From Boswellia sacra (lineage: Eukaryota; Streptophyta; Magnoliopsida; Sapindales; Burseraceae): 64,000 bases of DNA. The notes under the pieces are model-generated. The model ran no database searches, was not told the origin of the DNA, and saw nothing but the letters and a program-made list of their open reading frames with translations. A program made the position numbers and the translations under genes. This document shows positions 33,575 through 45,678 of this stretch, in pieces; position 1 is the first letter of the stretch; every line of letters starts with the position of its first letter. Location: assembly GCA_013180625.2 (NCBI GenBank), contig SNVD02013155.1, forward strand, positions 1 through 64,000, read 5' to 3'.

Positions 33575-34989
33575 TGATGCGTTCGAAACTAGCAAGTATA
33601 CTAGTCGCACAAGTAATAAAGTGATAAGTAGATATCGTTCCCACGAGGATTGATTCTAATTGAATTTGTTATTCAAAAGCAACAACAGAATAAATTGGGG
33701 GGGTTTTGTTGATGGATTAACTAAATGAAATATTAATGTAAATGCACAATAACACAACACAAAGTAAATGGAGTGAAAAATCAATGAGAGACACTTGGTT
33801 AAGGGTTCATTCTCTGCCACAAGATATGAATTTGTGAATTAACATAGAATTGTAATCCAATTACAGCATTGAAGTTATCAACCGTAGATAACAACAAGCT
33901 CTGTTATCCCAATCTTTCCTTACTTTGTTGTTAAATAAAACAAGCTCTTTATTTAATCTCTATCCATTAAACAACCTAGAACAAGCTCTCTAAGTTTAAT
34001 TCAATGGAAGCATTACGATGAGAAAGATAGGTTGATCTAAGCAATAATCACACAAGTTCGGATTATTTAACCTAGGTTGTATTTTCCAATTGCAATCTCT
34101 GATCACAATTTTGCTACTAATGATTGGAAATTCATGACAATTACGGATCAAGATTTCTAATCTAGCAATAGACAACAACCAGATTATATTCAGTTGGCCA
34201 TTCCAAATACAATCAGCAAGCAATCATAAGCATTAGATATGGGAAAATACAAGCAACTTCAATTAGAGAATTGGATAACAACTTCTTGCACAATCAACTC
34301 ACAAAAACCATATCAAGGGCTTTGAAATCACCCTCAACCAATTCAGATTTAGTTACACATGTTCAGAAACGTCATAAACACAATACAACAGAGAGACATT
34401 CCAGAGAATGAAGGAAAAAGGAAAAACTTAGCAAATCCTTTGCAAATCTCCTTAGAATTGTAGTTTTTCTTCTTTTCAAGCCTTCTTTCTCCTTCAAGAG
34501 CTCCAAGAAATGAGAGAAATCCAGAGATGCAGCCTCTACCACGTTCTCCCCTCTTCAAGTTATGAAAATAAAACCCTAAAATATGTTTATATACTCTGCT
34601 ATAGTAACTTGCTACAGTGCCCCCGTATTTAATAACATGCTATAGTGATATGTGGAATTACAAATATACACTTCTCATACCATTTTTATCATAACTTTCG
34701 GTACACTACATAAATTCGTGAACCGTAAATTTCTCCAAAAAATAGACTTCGAGAGCTTTCCAATGGTATATAGCATGTTATCCGTTTAATTGTATATCGA
34801 TACAATCAACTCCGAGAAATTGGCTGATTAGCAGAGGTGAAAATGAAGGGTTTTACTCCATTTTTGTGCAAGTTGCTCCAAAACTCCTACAAACATCAAA
34901 ACCGCACAAAAACATAAAAATACCAAGGAATATAGCAAAGAAACATGGACAAATTGATATGAAAGTAATACATAAATAGACACCTATCA
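33575..34989 (-). repeat. 3' LTR of element B
   Basis: This 1415-bp LTR has TGATGCGTTCGA..ACCTATCA ends. The sense-strand TATATAAA box is at 34586-34593. The polypurine tract adjoins it at 34990-35003 (CTAAGTGTGGGGGAA on the minus strand). Confidence 0.92.
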
Positions 34990-36964
34990 ATTCCCCCACA
35001 CTTAGACTTTGCTAGTCCTCGAGCAACTACAACGATATGAAAACAAAACTAAATCTAAACAGAATCAAAGAAAAAATTAAAACACACATGTTTTAACTTG
35101 CAAATAGGCCTCAAAGATTATACTTAATTATAACCCAAGGAAAACTTCAAAATAATGCACTTGATCAAGAATCTCATTACAAAGATTAGTTTCGCTCTAC
35201 TTTAATTTCTCAAGTGTGTGTGTGTGGAGCCATTCTCACTTAATCATTTGTAACCCGGATGAGTTTATGCATAAAAATGAATCACATTTAATAGTGAAGA
35301 TGTGCGTATAAATGAACTCCAGAGGCTTGCTTTTCAAGTCACTCTCCACTAATATAGACAAGCACAACACTAAGGATCAAGTAGGGCTTTATTAAGATTG
35401 TAACATTTGGCTTGGGTGAAGGTATGATAAAGGATAATAATTTGGCTCAAATCACCCACAAACACATAAATCATTCAAGACTATGTAGAGCTCAACCCTA
35501 TAACATAACTTTATTTCAATTCACCAAGTTACTCTCCCAAACTTATTTAGAACACTCAATCTTTTTTTTTTCGTAGAAAACAAAAGAAAACTACACCCTC
35601 ACACTTTGTTGTTTCATTCTTTTTAAGAAGACTTAAGGGTATAGATCTCTTATTCTTCTTCTTTTGTTCTTTTTTTTCTTTTTTTTTCATTTTTTCTTTT
35701 TTTTTTATTACACTTCCCCTCCCCCACACTTAAACAACACATTGTCCTCAATGTGTAAGTACGTGGACGATAAGTACAGATTGGCTTTTTTTTCTTTTTT
35801 TTCTTTTACAAACACAATAGAACTCACTTGCATTGCTCATGACACAACCCAACCTCCTCTAACTTTCCAAAATCCGAACATAGCTCAAAATGTGATCATG
35901 AATAATCTACATGCTCATAGGTAAGGGATCAACTGTTTAGAAAAAAAATTTATTTGAGGTTAGGAAATCTTTTAGTGAGTTAAAAAGGAAAAAGGCTTAC
36001 AGAGGCTCAAAGGGGTAACTAGGGATCAATTTCAGTCAAGGATGGCTATTAAGGCTCAAACGGTCCAAAGATGGCCTAAATCATTTCCCCAATGTTGCAC
36101 AGTCTAGGATTTCGCCTCGAGTGACCATCAAACAAGTTCTAGAATTCATTGAAATATGAAGAAATGTTTAAATTACATAAACTTTCTCTAAGTGAACAAA
36201 TAACTCAGTGATTATAGCTCAGTGCTCAATGTTGCACAAGGAATCAAAAGCAAAGTGAAAACCAATAAACATTTCAAGCACACAGATCCATACATCATTT
36301 ATCATTTTCCAAGAGTTATTCTTAATTCAATCATTATCTTATCATCGACCCACAAAATGCAAGAAAAGAGTTACGTGGCATTGTTACACCTGAGTCAAGA
36401 TTGTATATTTCAACAATCCTTAGGACCAGTAGCCCGCAGACTTAAGGTTTCCAGCCTATATATCTTTATTAGAAAGAACAAAACAAGAAACAAGACACTT
36501 CAAACAACATAAAATAAACAAACTACAGATTTATTTAGAGAGAATGCGTTTCAAGGGTCAAAGAAACCCCATATTCTGCCATTCTCAAGTTTTTTCCACA
36601 ATTTTTTTTGAATCGAAACTGATAAAGACAAAAACACATAACAACTCTAAATTACATAAAACTAAACTTACTCATAAAATAACAAAGTCCAACAAGTCAG
36701 CAAACAAAAACAATTCAGTTAGAATGGGTCTAAAAAGTTTAGAAGTTAGCCTCCTCATTCAGCCATTATGGATTAAAGAAATCCAGAATGCGTTTCAAGG
36801 GAACTTGAACTTTTTAAGCCACCATTCTAAAAGGCAAGATTAGAAAATATTACCTGGAACGAAAGAAATAACCTGAAAAAGCTCAAAAGAAATAACATGA
36901 AAAATCTCAAATAAACACAATAAAAAGAGAGCAAACAAAAGTGAAGCAAACCAGCAGATAAAGA
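34990..36964 (-). mobile_element. Non-coding 3' internal region of element B, with polypurine tract
   Basis: Begins with the polypurine tract (34990-35003) and contains the internal GAGGACAATGT/GTGTGGGGGAG motif at 35715-35757. It aligns with 1965-3994 of element A. T-rich runs near 35665-35710 and 35785-35815 create spurious phenylalanine-rich ORFs. No gene. Confidence 0.75.
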
Positions 36965-37612
36965 TTACAAATGCAGCGCTAAATCCAGTTTATGCCTTTT
37001 ATTGCCCTCCGCAAACCAATCTATCCGAGCTATTGTTGGATCAGGCGAATAGACGAATGCTTGCAATTTGTCAATTAACTCCCCTGCAGTTGAAGTTGTA
37101 ACCAGGATTTGCCTCGCCGACTGTGAGATGAAGTTTTTTTCTACTGCTTAATCAAGAAAAGACAACAAACCATCAAAAAAATTATTGACATTTAACAAAC
37201 CAATGGGTTTCCGATGGATGTTTAGCTGTGCCCAAGAGGTGATTTGAAATATCTCCTCTAATGTACCATAACCATCGGGCAAAGCTATAAATGCATCAGA
37301 TTTAATGACCATATGTGCAATACGCTCATGCATGCTAGAGACCTGTAACTCTTCCCCATTGTGTTGCCTATGATATCTCGCACAGCTAATGGTTTAGGGA
37401 TAATGCCGAGAACTTTACTTCCTCCTAGGATGCAGCTGTCGACACACACCCCATTAACCCAAGACTACCCCCTCCATAAATCAAATGAATACCCTCGCAG
37501 CTAATGTCCTACCAAGATCAAGAGCTGCTGTTGTAAACTCTCCATCTTTACCAAATTGCGATCCACAAAATACGCATATATTTTGGAATCGCCGAATTGG
37601 TGTTTTCTCCAT
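36965..37612 (-). pseudogene. LOG: Captured intronless LOG, second copy, inactivated
   Basis: The ATG is at 37610-37612 and the stop TAA at 36965-36967, giving the full length of plant LOG proteins (about 215 residues). The copy is intronless like the element A copy and keeps a C-terminus that the A copy has lost. Its lesions differ from those in A. A base is missing within the GGSK region near 37430. A CAA-to-TAA nonsense change lies in LDQAV near 37150. The signature reads PDGYGTLEE in place of PGGYGTLEE. The T7 run that is T8 in A is in frame here. Different damage in the two copies implies that their shared ancestor had an open LOG frame. The 64 bases after the A-type stop position still code in frame, so B better reflects the original gene. 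Confidence 0.88.
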
Positions 37613-37761
37613 TTCTAAAGTGCTCTAAACTTGTGTAAGACAATGATGCACGTTAGGTATTATGCGATTCAAGTGCAAGACAGGTTATAAAATGACATTT
37701 GAAAATATGCAGAATGGATATATACACACGTAAAACTCTCAAATTTGATATATGGGGACAT

Positions 37762-38085
37762 AATTTCGGTGGGGGTTGCTCGATGCAGATTTATCAACCC
37801 AAGATTTGAAAAAATTAGATATGCTTTCGGCGAGGTTTGACAAAACCTACACACTTGTCTCCCATGTGAAGCATGGAAAATGGAGATATGCTTTCGGTGG
37901 GGTTTGACAAAACCTATACACTTGTCTCCCACGTGAAGCATGGAAAATGGAGATATACTTTCGGCGGAGGTTAACGAAACCTCCACACTTGTCTCCCACG
38001 TGAAGCATTAAAAATGGAGATACACTTTCGGCGGGGGTTGACAAAACCTTCACACTTGTCTTCTATGTGTGCTGGTGTCATGGGG
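37762..38085 (-). repeat. 67-bp minisatellite with CACGTG cores, element B copy
   Basis: At least four tandem copies of the unit seen in element A. Intact CACGTG cores lie at 37930-37935 and 37997-38002, spaced exactly 67 bp. The array has the same position relative to LOG, about 150-470 bp upstream of its ATG. Confidence 0.88.
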
Positions 38086-38298
38086 TAGTCATATGGTTTG
38101 TCAAAAAGGAAAATTTGAAATTAAAACAATCAAAATCAACAAACAACAACAACACAAATACAACACTCATAATCGAATCAAACAAAACAAGAAAGAATAA
38201 AATTCAGCAATATTAACACACATTCAAATGTACAAGTAGTTGTGATTGTGGCTCACATCTTCCTCTAGTTTTACATCCGGTAACGACTGAAACGCCTT

Positions 38299-38853
38299 TT
38301 ATGAGTCGGGGATTTGCTTCCCATCCAGTTTTCTTATAAACTGGCAAACATGGTCATTTTTAGTCAGATTCCCTAGACTATAACACTGCAATTCATTACG
38401 AAATTGTGTCCATAGATTAAGCAATTCACGCTGAACAAGTCCACAAGAATGTGACTCAAGAGTTAATAAAACATTATCCAGCGACTCATTACTCAGACCT
38501 TTCTTAATAAATGACAGTTTATCTTCTCTATTTCTGGACACAAAACCTAATGAACGACAAGTCTGGTTACAATTCCATCTAGCACATTTATAACATACTT
38601 GTAACCTTTTCGCTCTTCGCCTCTTGGCGTAGTAGCTCTTTCATAGACCAGGCATGTATTTTGCGAGATTAATGTCCGGCTCACCGGACAATCTCACCTT
38701 GGCTTCGATAAGCCATCGGATATCAGCAGGCATATTTAGGAGCATCAAAGCCCAAAGTCTAGTCATCCGTACTTTATAAATTTTAAACACAGCATTTTGA
38801 GGAAGTGAAGGAAAATATTTACGAAGGTTCGATAAAAAGATATCGGCATCCAT
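38299..38853 (-). pseudogene. Carlavirus-like cysteine-rich ORF, second copy, one nonsense codon
   Basis: The ATG at 38851-38853 and TAA at 38299-38301 give 185 codons in one frame. The only break is a TGA at about residue 71, where the element A copy has glycine (GGA). The N-terminal 65 residues are helix-prone, with a FPSLPQNAVFKIYKVR opening. Then come the basic YAKRRRAK-type block, the four-cysteine cluster, the FIKxG block and an unassigned tail ending GKQIPDS. The near-complete frame after the stop shows that the loss of function is recent relative to other decay in the element. It sits on the sense strand between the post-pol motif and the minisatellite. Confidence 0.62.
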
Positions 38854-39257
38854 TGAAGAGGAGAAAAGGAGAGATATTACCGATAAGGCGATTGAGTTTG
38901 TTTTTCTCCAAGATATGCACGTTTCAAACCTTCGAGCAATGACTTCAGCTCCCGTTTGGATGTTTCCTAAAGCTGTTACACAAATGAGCTCAAAGCACAG
39001 AATAATCAAATTAAACAAAAGGAAGGAAAAGAAAAGAGCAGAAACGAAACTAAAGACACATAAAAGAGATAACAACACAATAGCAAACAAAGTCAAAAAC
39101 AAGTAAAAAAATATAAAAAACAAATAAGACAGATGGCAAAGAGAGATAAAACCTGATCAATTTGATGGCCTACGAAAGGAATCTCCCCGAGACGCAAAAA
39201 TCGATCATTATTACCTTATTTTATTTTTTTTCTTTTGTTTTATTTATTTTTCAAAAA
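38854..39257 (-). other. AT-rich spacer upstream of cysteine-rich ORF, element B
   Basis: Matches 5845-6244. An open frame extends upstream of the cysteine-rich ORF here, but it is a phenylalanine/leucine-rich run without a counterpart in element A and is not considered coding. Confidence 0.6.
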
Positions 39258-39311
39258 CATTGGGTTGCCTCCCAATAAGCGCTTGGTTTAACGTCCTCAG
39301 CCCGACGTTGG
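39258..39311 (-). other. Post-pol junction motif, element B
   Basis: Same GTTAAACCAAGCGCTT..GGGAGGCAACCCA motif as 6245-6298, with the same join to the reverse-transcriptase stub on its sense-upstream side. Confidence 0.65.
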
Positions 39312-40064
39312 TTCATCATGGCAGGGTCCAATCTTCGTTGTGCTTCTCTAGTGGGACTTTGGATCCTTTTCCAACAAAGAATTGTTGACATGCATATTGG
39401 CTGGAGCCTTGGATGTTAGCAATCGATACCACCCAATAGTTTTTTGTGCTCTATAAGTACTTGGACGAGTTTCTCTGCTTGTAGTGGTGTGGTCGCAAGG
39501 CACATTTCATTATAATTGGCAAAGTATCATCTCCTCACCCAACCCCACAAGGAATCCATGCATCAAATGATCTGGAAAGTGGCCTCTAAGCTCCAAGGAC
39601 TATTGGCTTTCATACAGAAGCGAAGAAGTTCTCATTAGATAAATGGCAATTCAATGTACGAAACATCATTACCTTGTTTTGAGTTATAGCTATGATCTCA
39701 TCTAAGCTTGCCATAAGTCTTCCCCATTTGGTTTGCGACACTTGTATAAAAAATTCTTGATTTCCTTAGAATTTCTGTCCTGATGTGCTCACTAAATAGC
39801 TATATCCAATCATTCTTGCGAGTTAACTCAAAACATTATTGTGGCAAATAATCAATAACGTCAACTGCAAAAACAGAATGTAAGTCATTAGAGTACCTCA
39901 CGTCCTCAAAAATATTAAAACATATCACCTTGCCATCAAACTCTATGTTCAAAGTGCCATAATGAACATCAATCTTGATTCTAGCAGTTTTCGAGAATGG
40001 CCTCCCTAAAAGAATCGGTGTTGGATTAGGAGATGTCTCATCCTCTATTTAAGGACATAGAAGT
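39312..40064 (-). pseudogene. Degenerate protease end and reverse-transcriptase stub, element B
   Basis: Nucleotide similarity to 6299-7060 is clear but many indels break every frame. Equivalents of the GRPSL protease block and the reverse-transcriptase start are recognisable only by alignment to element A. It ends at the same deletion junction as A. Confidence 0.65.
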
Positions 40065-41345
40065 CTACTGGAAAACCAATTGATTCACCTGCACAAGCAC
40101 ATCTTCCACAACTCTTTTGCGATATGCATTAAAATGATCAGCAAACTGAATGGTAATACCAGTTTTCGCAAAAGGTCCAAGATTTAAAGAAGCATAAATA
40201 AATGACATGACATTAATAGATGCTCCTAAATCTAACATAGCTCTTTCAAACTTGGTTTTACCAATGGTGCGTGGAATGGTGAACATACCTGGATCTTTGC
40301 ATTTATAAGGAATTTTTCTTTGTAGAACAGTTGAAACATTTCCCCCCACACTTACTTTCTCATTCCCTTTTAAATTTCTCTTGTTGGTGCATAACTCCTT
40401 GAGACATTTTGTATAATGAGGTACTTGCTTGATTGAATCCAGAAGTGGTATATTTACCTCGATTTTGCGAAAAGTCTCCAAGATTTCCTGCTCTTGTTCC
40501 TCCTTCTTTGATTTTGCAAATCTGCTAGGAAAAGGTGGAGGAGTAACATAAGAAGGAATGGGAGTTATAGGATTTACCTGAGAAGTCAATGTTTTATTCA
40601 TGGTGGATGTGGTGTCATCTCCTTCATCAATTTGTGATTTTCCTGGCAAGACATCTAATTGCTCTCCACTTCGCGAAGTTATCGCACTAGTAGTCTCGCT
40701 TGGATTGATCATCGTTTGAGAAGATAATTTTTCTGAGTCTTGGCCCTCGAATTTGCTCATGCTAGTAGCCAATTTTCCCATTTGATTTGCCAGGTTTTGG
40801 ATACTTGCCCCAGTTTCCTGCTGGAATTGCATTGTGTTAGTGGCAAGTGCATTAACAATATCCTGAAGAGACATACCTGAGTTTTGTGAAGCTGGTTGCA
40901 GTGCTAGATGTGGCATTGGTGGTGGTTGCATTTGAAATGGTTGCTGCACTCTAGGTTGATTGAAACCTTGTGGCCGATTTGGTATGGCATTTGGGGCGAT
41001 TGGTTGATGATTCCAGTAATTGAAATTAGGGTGATCTTCTCATCCGGCATTATAAGTGTTAGAGAACGGATCATACCATTGCCTTGTTTGTCCTGGAAAT
41101 CCACCCATGGCATTGGCTTGTTCCATATCTCCTTCTTGTAAAGTTGGATACATGCCGTTTGGATGCTCCATGGTAGAATATACCCCACATGCATAAGGTT
41201 TTTGCATATGTCCTGCAACCATGTTTTCCACAAGAAAGGTTAGCTCAGAAAGTTGTTGTTCAATGTTCGGAGTGCTTATCTCATTTACTCTCCATGGTAG
41301 TTGTGGCTCAAATCTGATGCTGAATTGTTGGAAGTTTACTGCCAT
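40065..41345 (-). pseudogene. gag C-terminal part and retropepsin, element B
   Basis: One frame runs from ATG 41343-41345 to 40065, broken by a single TGA near 41040 where element A has the Trp of NVGWGDH. It has the NAMGGFPGQTRQWYDPFSNT block, a proline/glutamine stretch, the QETGASIQNLANQMG heptad, and the protease active-site block DLGASINVM with two residues lost after it. Unlike in A, gag and protease are in one continuous frame here, so the ancestor made a gag-pro fusion. It ends in a frameshift at VNQLVF. Confidence 0.82.
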
Positions 41346-41434
41346 GTCGCCTAAACACAAACAATCAGAAAAGAAAAACAAAAAAAACACAAATCAACAA
41401 TGAAAATAAAATAACAAATCGATTAGAAAATCAA

Positions 41435-41452
41435 TCCCCGGCAACGGCACCA
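41435..41452 (-). other. Primer-binding site of element B (tRNA-Asp, one change)
   Basis: The minus strand reads TGGTGCCGTTGCCGGGGA, which matches tRNA-Asp except for one C-to-T transition. It lies 6 bp inside the 5' LTR. Confidence 0.85.
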
Positions 41453-41458
41453 AAAACT

Positions 41459-42873
41459 TGATGCGTTCGAAACTAGCAAGTATACTAGTCGCACAATTAA
41501 TAAAGTGATAAGTAGATATCGTTCCCATGAGGATTGATTCTAATTGAATTTGTTATTTTCCAGCAATAATAAACTAAACAGGGGGTGTTTTGTTGATTGA
41601 TTAATTAAACTTAATACGAAAGCAAATGAAGAATAACACAAAGCAAAGTTAAATGGAGTGAAAAATCAATGAGATACACTTGGTTAAGAGTTCATTCTCT
41701 GCCACAAGATATGAATTTGTGAATTAACATAGAATTGTAATCCAATTACAGCATTGAAGTTATCAACCGTAGATAACAACAAGCTCTGTTATCCCAATCT
41801 TTCCTTACTTTGTTGTTTAATAAAACAAGCTCTTTATTTTATCTCTATCCATTAAACAACCTAGAACAAGCTCTCTGAGTTTAATTCAATGGAAGCATTA
41901 CGAAAAGAAAGATAGGTTGATCTAAGTAATAATCACACAGTTTCGGATTATTTAACCTAGGTTGTATTTTCCAATTGCAATCTCTTATCACAATTTTGCT
42001 ACTAATGATTGAAAATTCAAGACAATTACGGATCAAGATTTCTAATCTAGCAATAGACAACAACCAGATTATATTCAGTTGGCCACCCCAAATACAATCA
42101 GCAAGTAATCATATACATTAGATATGAGAAAATACAAGCAACTTCAATTAGAGAATTGGATAACAACTTCTTACATAATCAACTCACAAAAACCACATCA
42201 AGGGCTTTGAAATCACCCTCAACCAATTCAGATTTAGTTACACATGTTTAGAAACGTCATAAACACAATACAACAGAGAGACATTCCAGAAAATGAAGGG
42301 AAAAGGAAAAACTTAGCAAATCCTTTGCAAATCTCCTTAGAATTGTAGTTTTTCTTCTTTTCAAGCCTTCTTTCTCCTTCAAGAGCTCCAAGAAATGAGA
42401 GAAATCCAGAGATGCAGCCTCTACCACGTTCTCCCCTCTTCAAGTTATGAAAATAAAACCCTAAAATATGTTTATATACTCTGCTACAGTAACTTGCTAT
42501 AGGCCCCCGTATTTAATAACATGCTATAGTGATATGTGGAATTACAAATATACACTTCTCATACCATTTTTATCATAACTTTTGGTACACTACATAAATT
42601 CGTGAACCGTAAATTTTTCCAGAAAATAAACTTCGAAAGCTTTTCAATGGTATATAGCATGTTATCCAGTTAATTGTATATCGATATAATCAACTCCGAG
42701 AAATTAGCTGATTAGCAGAGGTGAAAATGAAGGGTTTTACTCCATTTTTGTGCAAGTTGCTCCAAAACTCCTACAAACATCAAAACCACACAAAAACATA
42801 AAAATACCAAGGAATATAGCAAAGAAACATAGACGAATTGATATGAAAGTAATACATAAATAGACACCTATCA
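41459..42873 (-). repeat. 5' LTR of element B
   Basis: This 1415-bp LTR is equal in length to its partner at 33575-34989 and highly similar to it. The sense-strand TATATAAA box is at 42471-42478. TAATC follows as the right target duplication. Confidence 0.92.
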
Positions 42874-43908
42874 TAATCACATTATATCATATTAGTTTGT
42901 TTGAAGGAGTATGTAAGTGGAGTATGATCGTTTAAAAAATTGTTAATAGTTTTTATGAATTAAAGTTTAGGTAAATTTTCTAAACCCCATTTTTTATTAA
43001 TGGAAGTGACATTAGACACCTTATGGTTTCACTAAGGGACACATAACTCCCTTATTGTTAGTGAGATCTGATAAAATTAACAAAGTTGAGGCAAGTTACT
43101 AAGCTGTGATGAAAAATATTTGATAAATAACAAAATATAATCATTGGAGAGAGTGTGTTTCAAAAAAATAATAGGTTCAAAGTGTTCTTTGATTGCTAGC
43201 CAAGTTCAACTTTGAATGTCACAAATATCATTCTAATGAGATGAAAGCGCTAAAGTATGTTTTTGACAAGTTAGCAGGCATTAACAGGTGTTGCGCCCAT
43301 CAATCCATAATTACTCATAAGTGAAACTGTTAACCTATATGTATAGTGGGTAAGGTGCTCGTCAACACATCATTGGCTAGGCAGTCACAACAATTTAAGG
43401 TTTGTTTAATTTTCTAAACATTTCCTTTGAGATGGTTATCTTTTGTTATTTCCGAAATTCTTATTAAGAAATTTTTTTTCTCAATCTCGTTTCTTCTCCA
43501 TTTTTCCAAACTATATACAATCCTCTAAATATCATCATTTATTTGTTTACTTTTCCACCAACATTCAGTTGTTGATTTTAGTAGATTTGACAATGACAAA
43601 CTAGCTAGTTGACAGTAATGGTTTTGCTTGAAACATATGATGGCTTTACTAGAGGAGTTGGAGTGGAGGCTATGTTTTTGAACTCCATGATTGGATGACA
43701 ATAGACATAGCTTGTTGGAGTATGTAGAATGTTAAGTAGGGAATAATTGCTGCATGATTGGGTGACAATAGAAACATCTTGTTGGAGTGTGTAGAATGTC
43801 AAGTAGGGAATAATTGCTGTTAACTATGCAATACATACCACTCGCAAATAGTCTTGGCGGAGGAGGCAAAGATAGTGCCTTTGTCGAATACGGTAGATGA
43901 AAACAATG
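42874..43908. other. Spacer between element B and the Copia element
   Basis: No gene. It contains a 67-bp direct tandem duplication (TGATTGG..GGGAATAATTGCTG) with copies at 43688-43754 and 43755-43821. Confidence 0.65.
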
Positions 43909-44100
43909 TGTTGGAAATATACACAAAGCTTAAGATTTAGAAGTTTAAATTAAGTTAAGATTAGATTTTATGTTTCTAATTAGAACTAGTCACGTTAAGA
44001 GTAAAGTTAGTATTCTTAGTTAGTTTTGGATTAGGACTAGTTATTTGGTTCATTTTAGAAAAATTAGTTCCCATGGTTGGAGTTGCATTAGGATTGAGTA

Positions 44101-44843
44101 TGTAACACCCATAATTTTCATGGAAGTTATTATTAGGAACAAAATTCATGGAATAATTATGAATGGATGGAGGATTGATATATTAATTGTAATTCAAGGT
44201 AACTTATAGGTGATTTGAATATTAATGGATTTTGAGTTATTTTACTGATTATTCATATGGTTCTTAAAGGAAAGAATCAAGTGATCATTAATTTGGAAAT
44301 TTATGATTGATTGGAGGAAAAAGAGCAATTTGAGTGGAAATACTTATGAGACACTTAAGTGATTATCTTTTATTTAGGAAGCTACATAATGAGTGTGACT
44401 AATTATATTAATTGTTCTCATGACAAGATTACCATATGGACATGGAAAACGTTTAATTTGGAGTTTTTTTTTCCAAAGAGCACAATTGCCGTTTCCAATT
44501 GATTTACCTTATGCATTCAAGTTGGCAAGAGAGAAGAAAAGGGTTTACAAAATCCAAAACTACTAAGCTTTCAACTTTGTGATGAATTGACTACTTGAGC
44601 AAAGAGAGTTTGAATCAAAGAAGACTAATACAAGGATAAGGTATCTTCATGTTGGTAAGTAAGTATTTTGATTACGATGGTTGTTTACTATGGATTAAAT
44701 AGATGTTTACCTTGACATGGATTTTGCGTTAAGCATGACTAATCAGTTTTATTGATGGCTATATAAATGGTGTTTGGAATAATATAGTTAGTAGCATTTT
44801 GATTTAGCATGTGCATGTCATGTGCCAAATTTGGGGTGTTACA
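44101..44843. mobile_element. Solo LTR of a Gypsy-type element nested in the Copia LTR
   Basis: 743 bp with perfect 10-bp inverted ends TGTAACACCC..GGGTGTTACA. It is flanked by GAGTA and GAGTC (four of five bases equal). It interrupts the left Copia LTR, whose uninterrupted partner at 47056-47441 confirms the insertion point. No internal region is left, as after LTR-LTR recombination. Confidence 0.85.
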
Positions 44844-45047
44844 GAGTCTTCTCTATAAGTCTTTCTAATATGTCAATTTAAGTTAAAAAGAAATAAAGAG
44901 TTAAGAAGAGTTCAAGAGTAAATATTTTTCTTCTTCATTGTATTCATGTATTGCTTGAGCTGGAGTGTGATTGAATTATTTTCCTATTAATTAGGAGACT
45001 AATTGTTCAACAAAGCGGTATTCGAACAAAGTCAAATTTCAACAAAG

Positions 45048-45060
45048 TGGCATCAGAGCC
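45048..45060 (+). other. Primer-binding site (initiator tRNA-Met) of Copia element
   Basis: TGGCATCAGAGCC, one base different from the common Copia primer site TGGTATCAGAGCC, 3 bp after the LTR end. Confidence 0.85.
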
Positions 45061-45279
45061 GGGGAAGAGAGCTAGGTCAAAATATCCTAGAAGGACCTAT
45101 TAGAGCCAGGTACAAAAATCAAGTACAGGCCTATGAGACAATTAGAGCCAGGTGTGAAGATCCAAGGAAGACCTATGATAGCAAGGTTGGTAGAGCCAAG
45201 TAGAACCTACCAAAGTTGCTAGAGCTAGTTAGAGCCTGTTAGAATTGTTAATAAGGTAGAGTCAAGAAAACCTTTTAAT

Positions 45280-45678
45280 ATGGATCTGTATGAAATTCCC
45301 AAGTTTGATGGGAATAATTTTTAGTTTTGGAGAGCTAAGACGCAAGCCTTTTGTAAGTATAAAGGTTTTTGGGAGATTATGAATCAATGTTTCGAAGTAC
45401 CAGTGGATAAAGCAACATTAACACAAGAACAAAGGCAAATCCTCGAAGACAATCACAAGAAAGATCAAGCGATATTATTTTTGATATTAAGGTATTTAGG
45501 AATTTCTATTGTATATGTATTTGATCCTAAAATACTAGCCAAGAAGAATTGGAATTATTTGACGAACAACTACAATGATGTTAATGAAAACAAATTTAGA
45601 AAGAAAAAGATGAGTAAGACACTCATAAGATTGAATTCCTTATGGATAAAGAAGAAAAGCATGAGAATGTTAAAGTGA
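45280..45678 (+). pseudogene. Copia gag (UBN2/DUF4219-type) remnant
   Basis: From ATG 45280 the frame reads PKFDGNNF, an in-frame TAG, then FWRAKTQAF..GFWEIMN, matching the start of Copia gag in which an F-x-G-x-N-Y/F..W block opens the RNA-binding gag protein. It continues with ATLTQEQRQILEDNHKKDQAILFL and is lost after about 130 codons. The zinc knuckle is not found. Confidence 0.72.

Larger units (their letters stand above)
33575..42873 (-). mobile_element. Element B: second Athila-like element with captured genes
   Basis: The element is 9299 bp on the minus strand and collinear with element A. In sense order it has 5' LTR 41459-42873, primer site 41435-41452, gag-pro, a degenerate reverse-transcriptase stub, the post-pol motif, the cysteine-rich ORF, the minisatellite, LOG, the non-coding 3' region and 3' LTR 33575-34989. 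It carries the same gag N-terminal and pol deletions as A and is flanked by a near-perfect 5-bp duplication. It is therefore an independent insertion of the same deleted subfamily and not a local duplication. Confidence 0.92.

Noticed and set aside
38641..39123. Upstream extension of the cysteine-rich ORF that adds a hydrophobic N-terminus
   Set aside because: The extension is absent in element A and lies in low-complexity DNA; the internal ATG at 38851-38853 matches ATG 5842-5844 in A.
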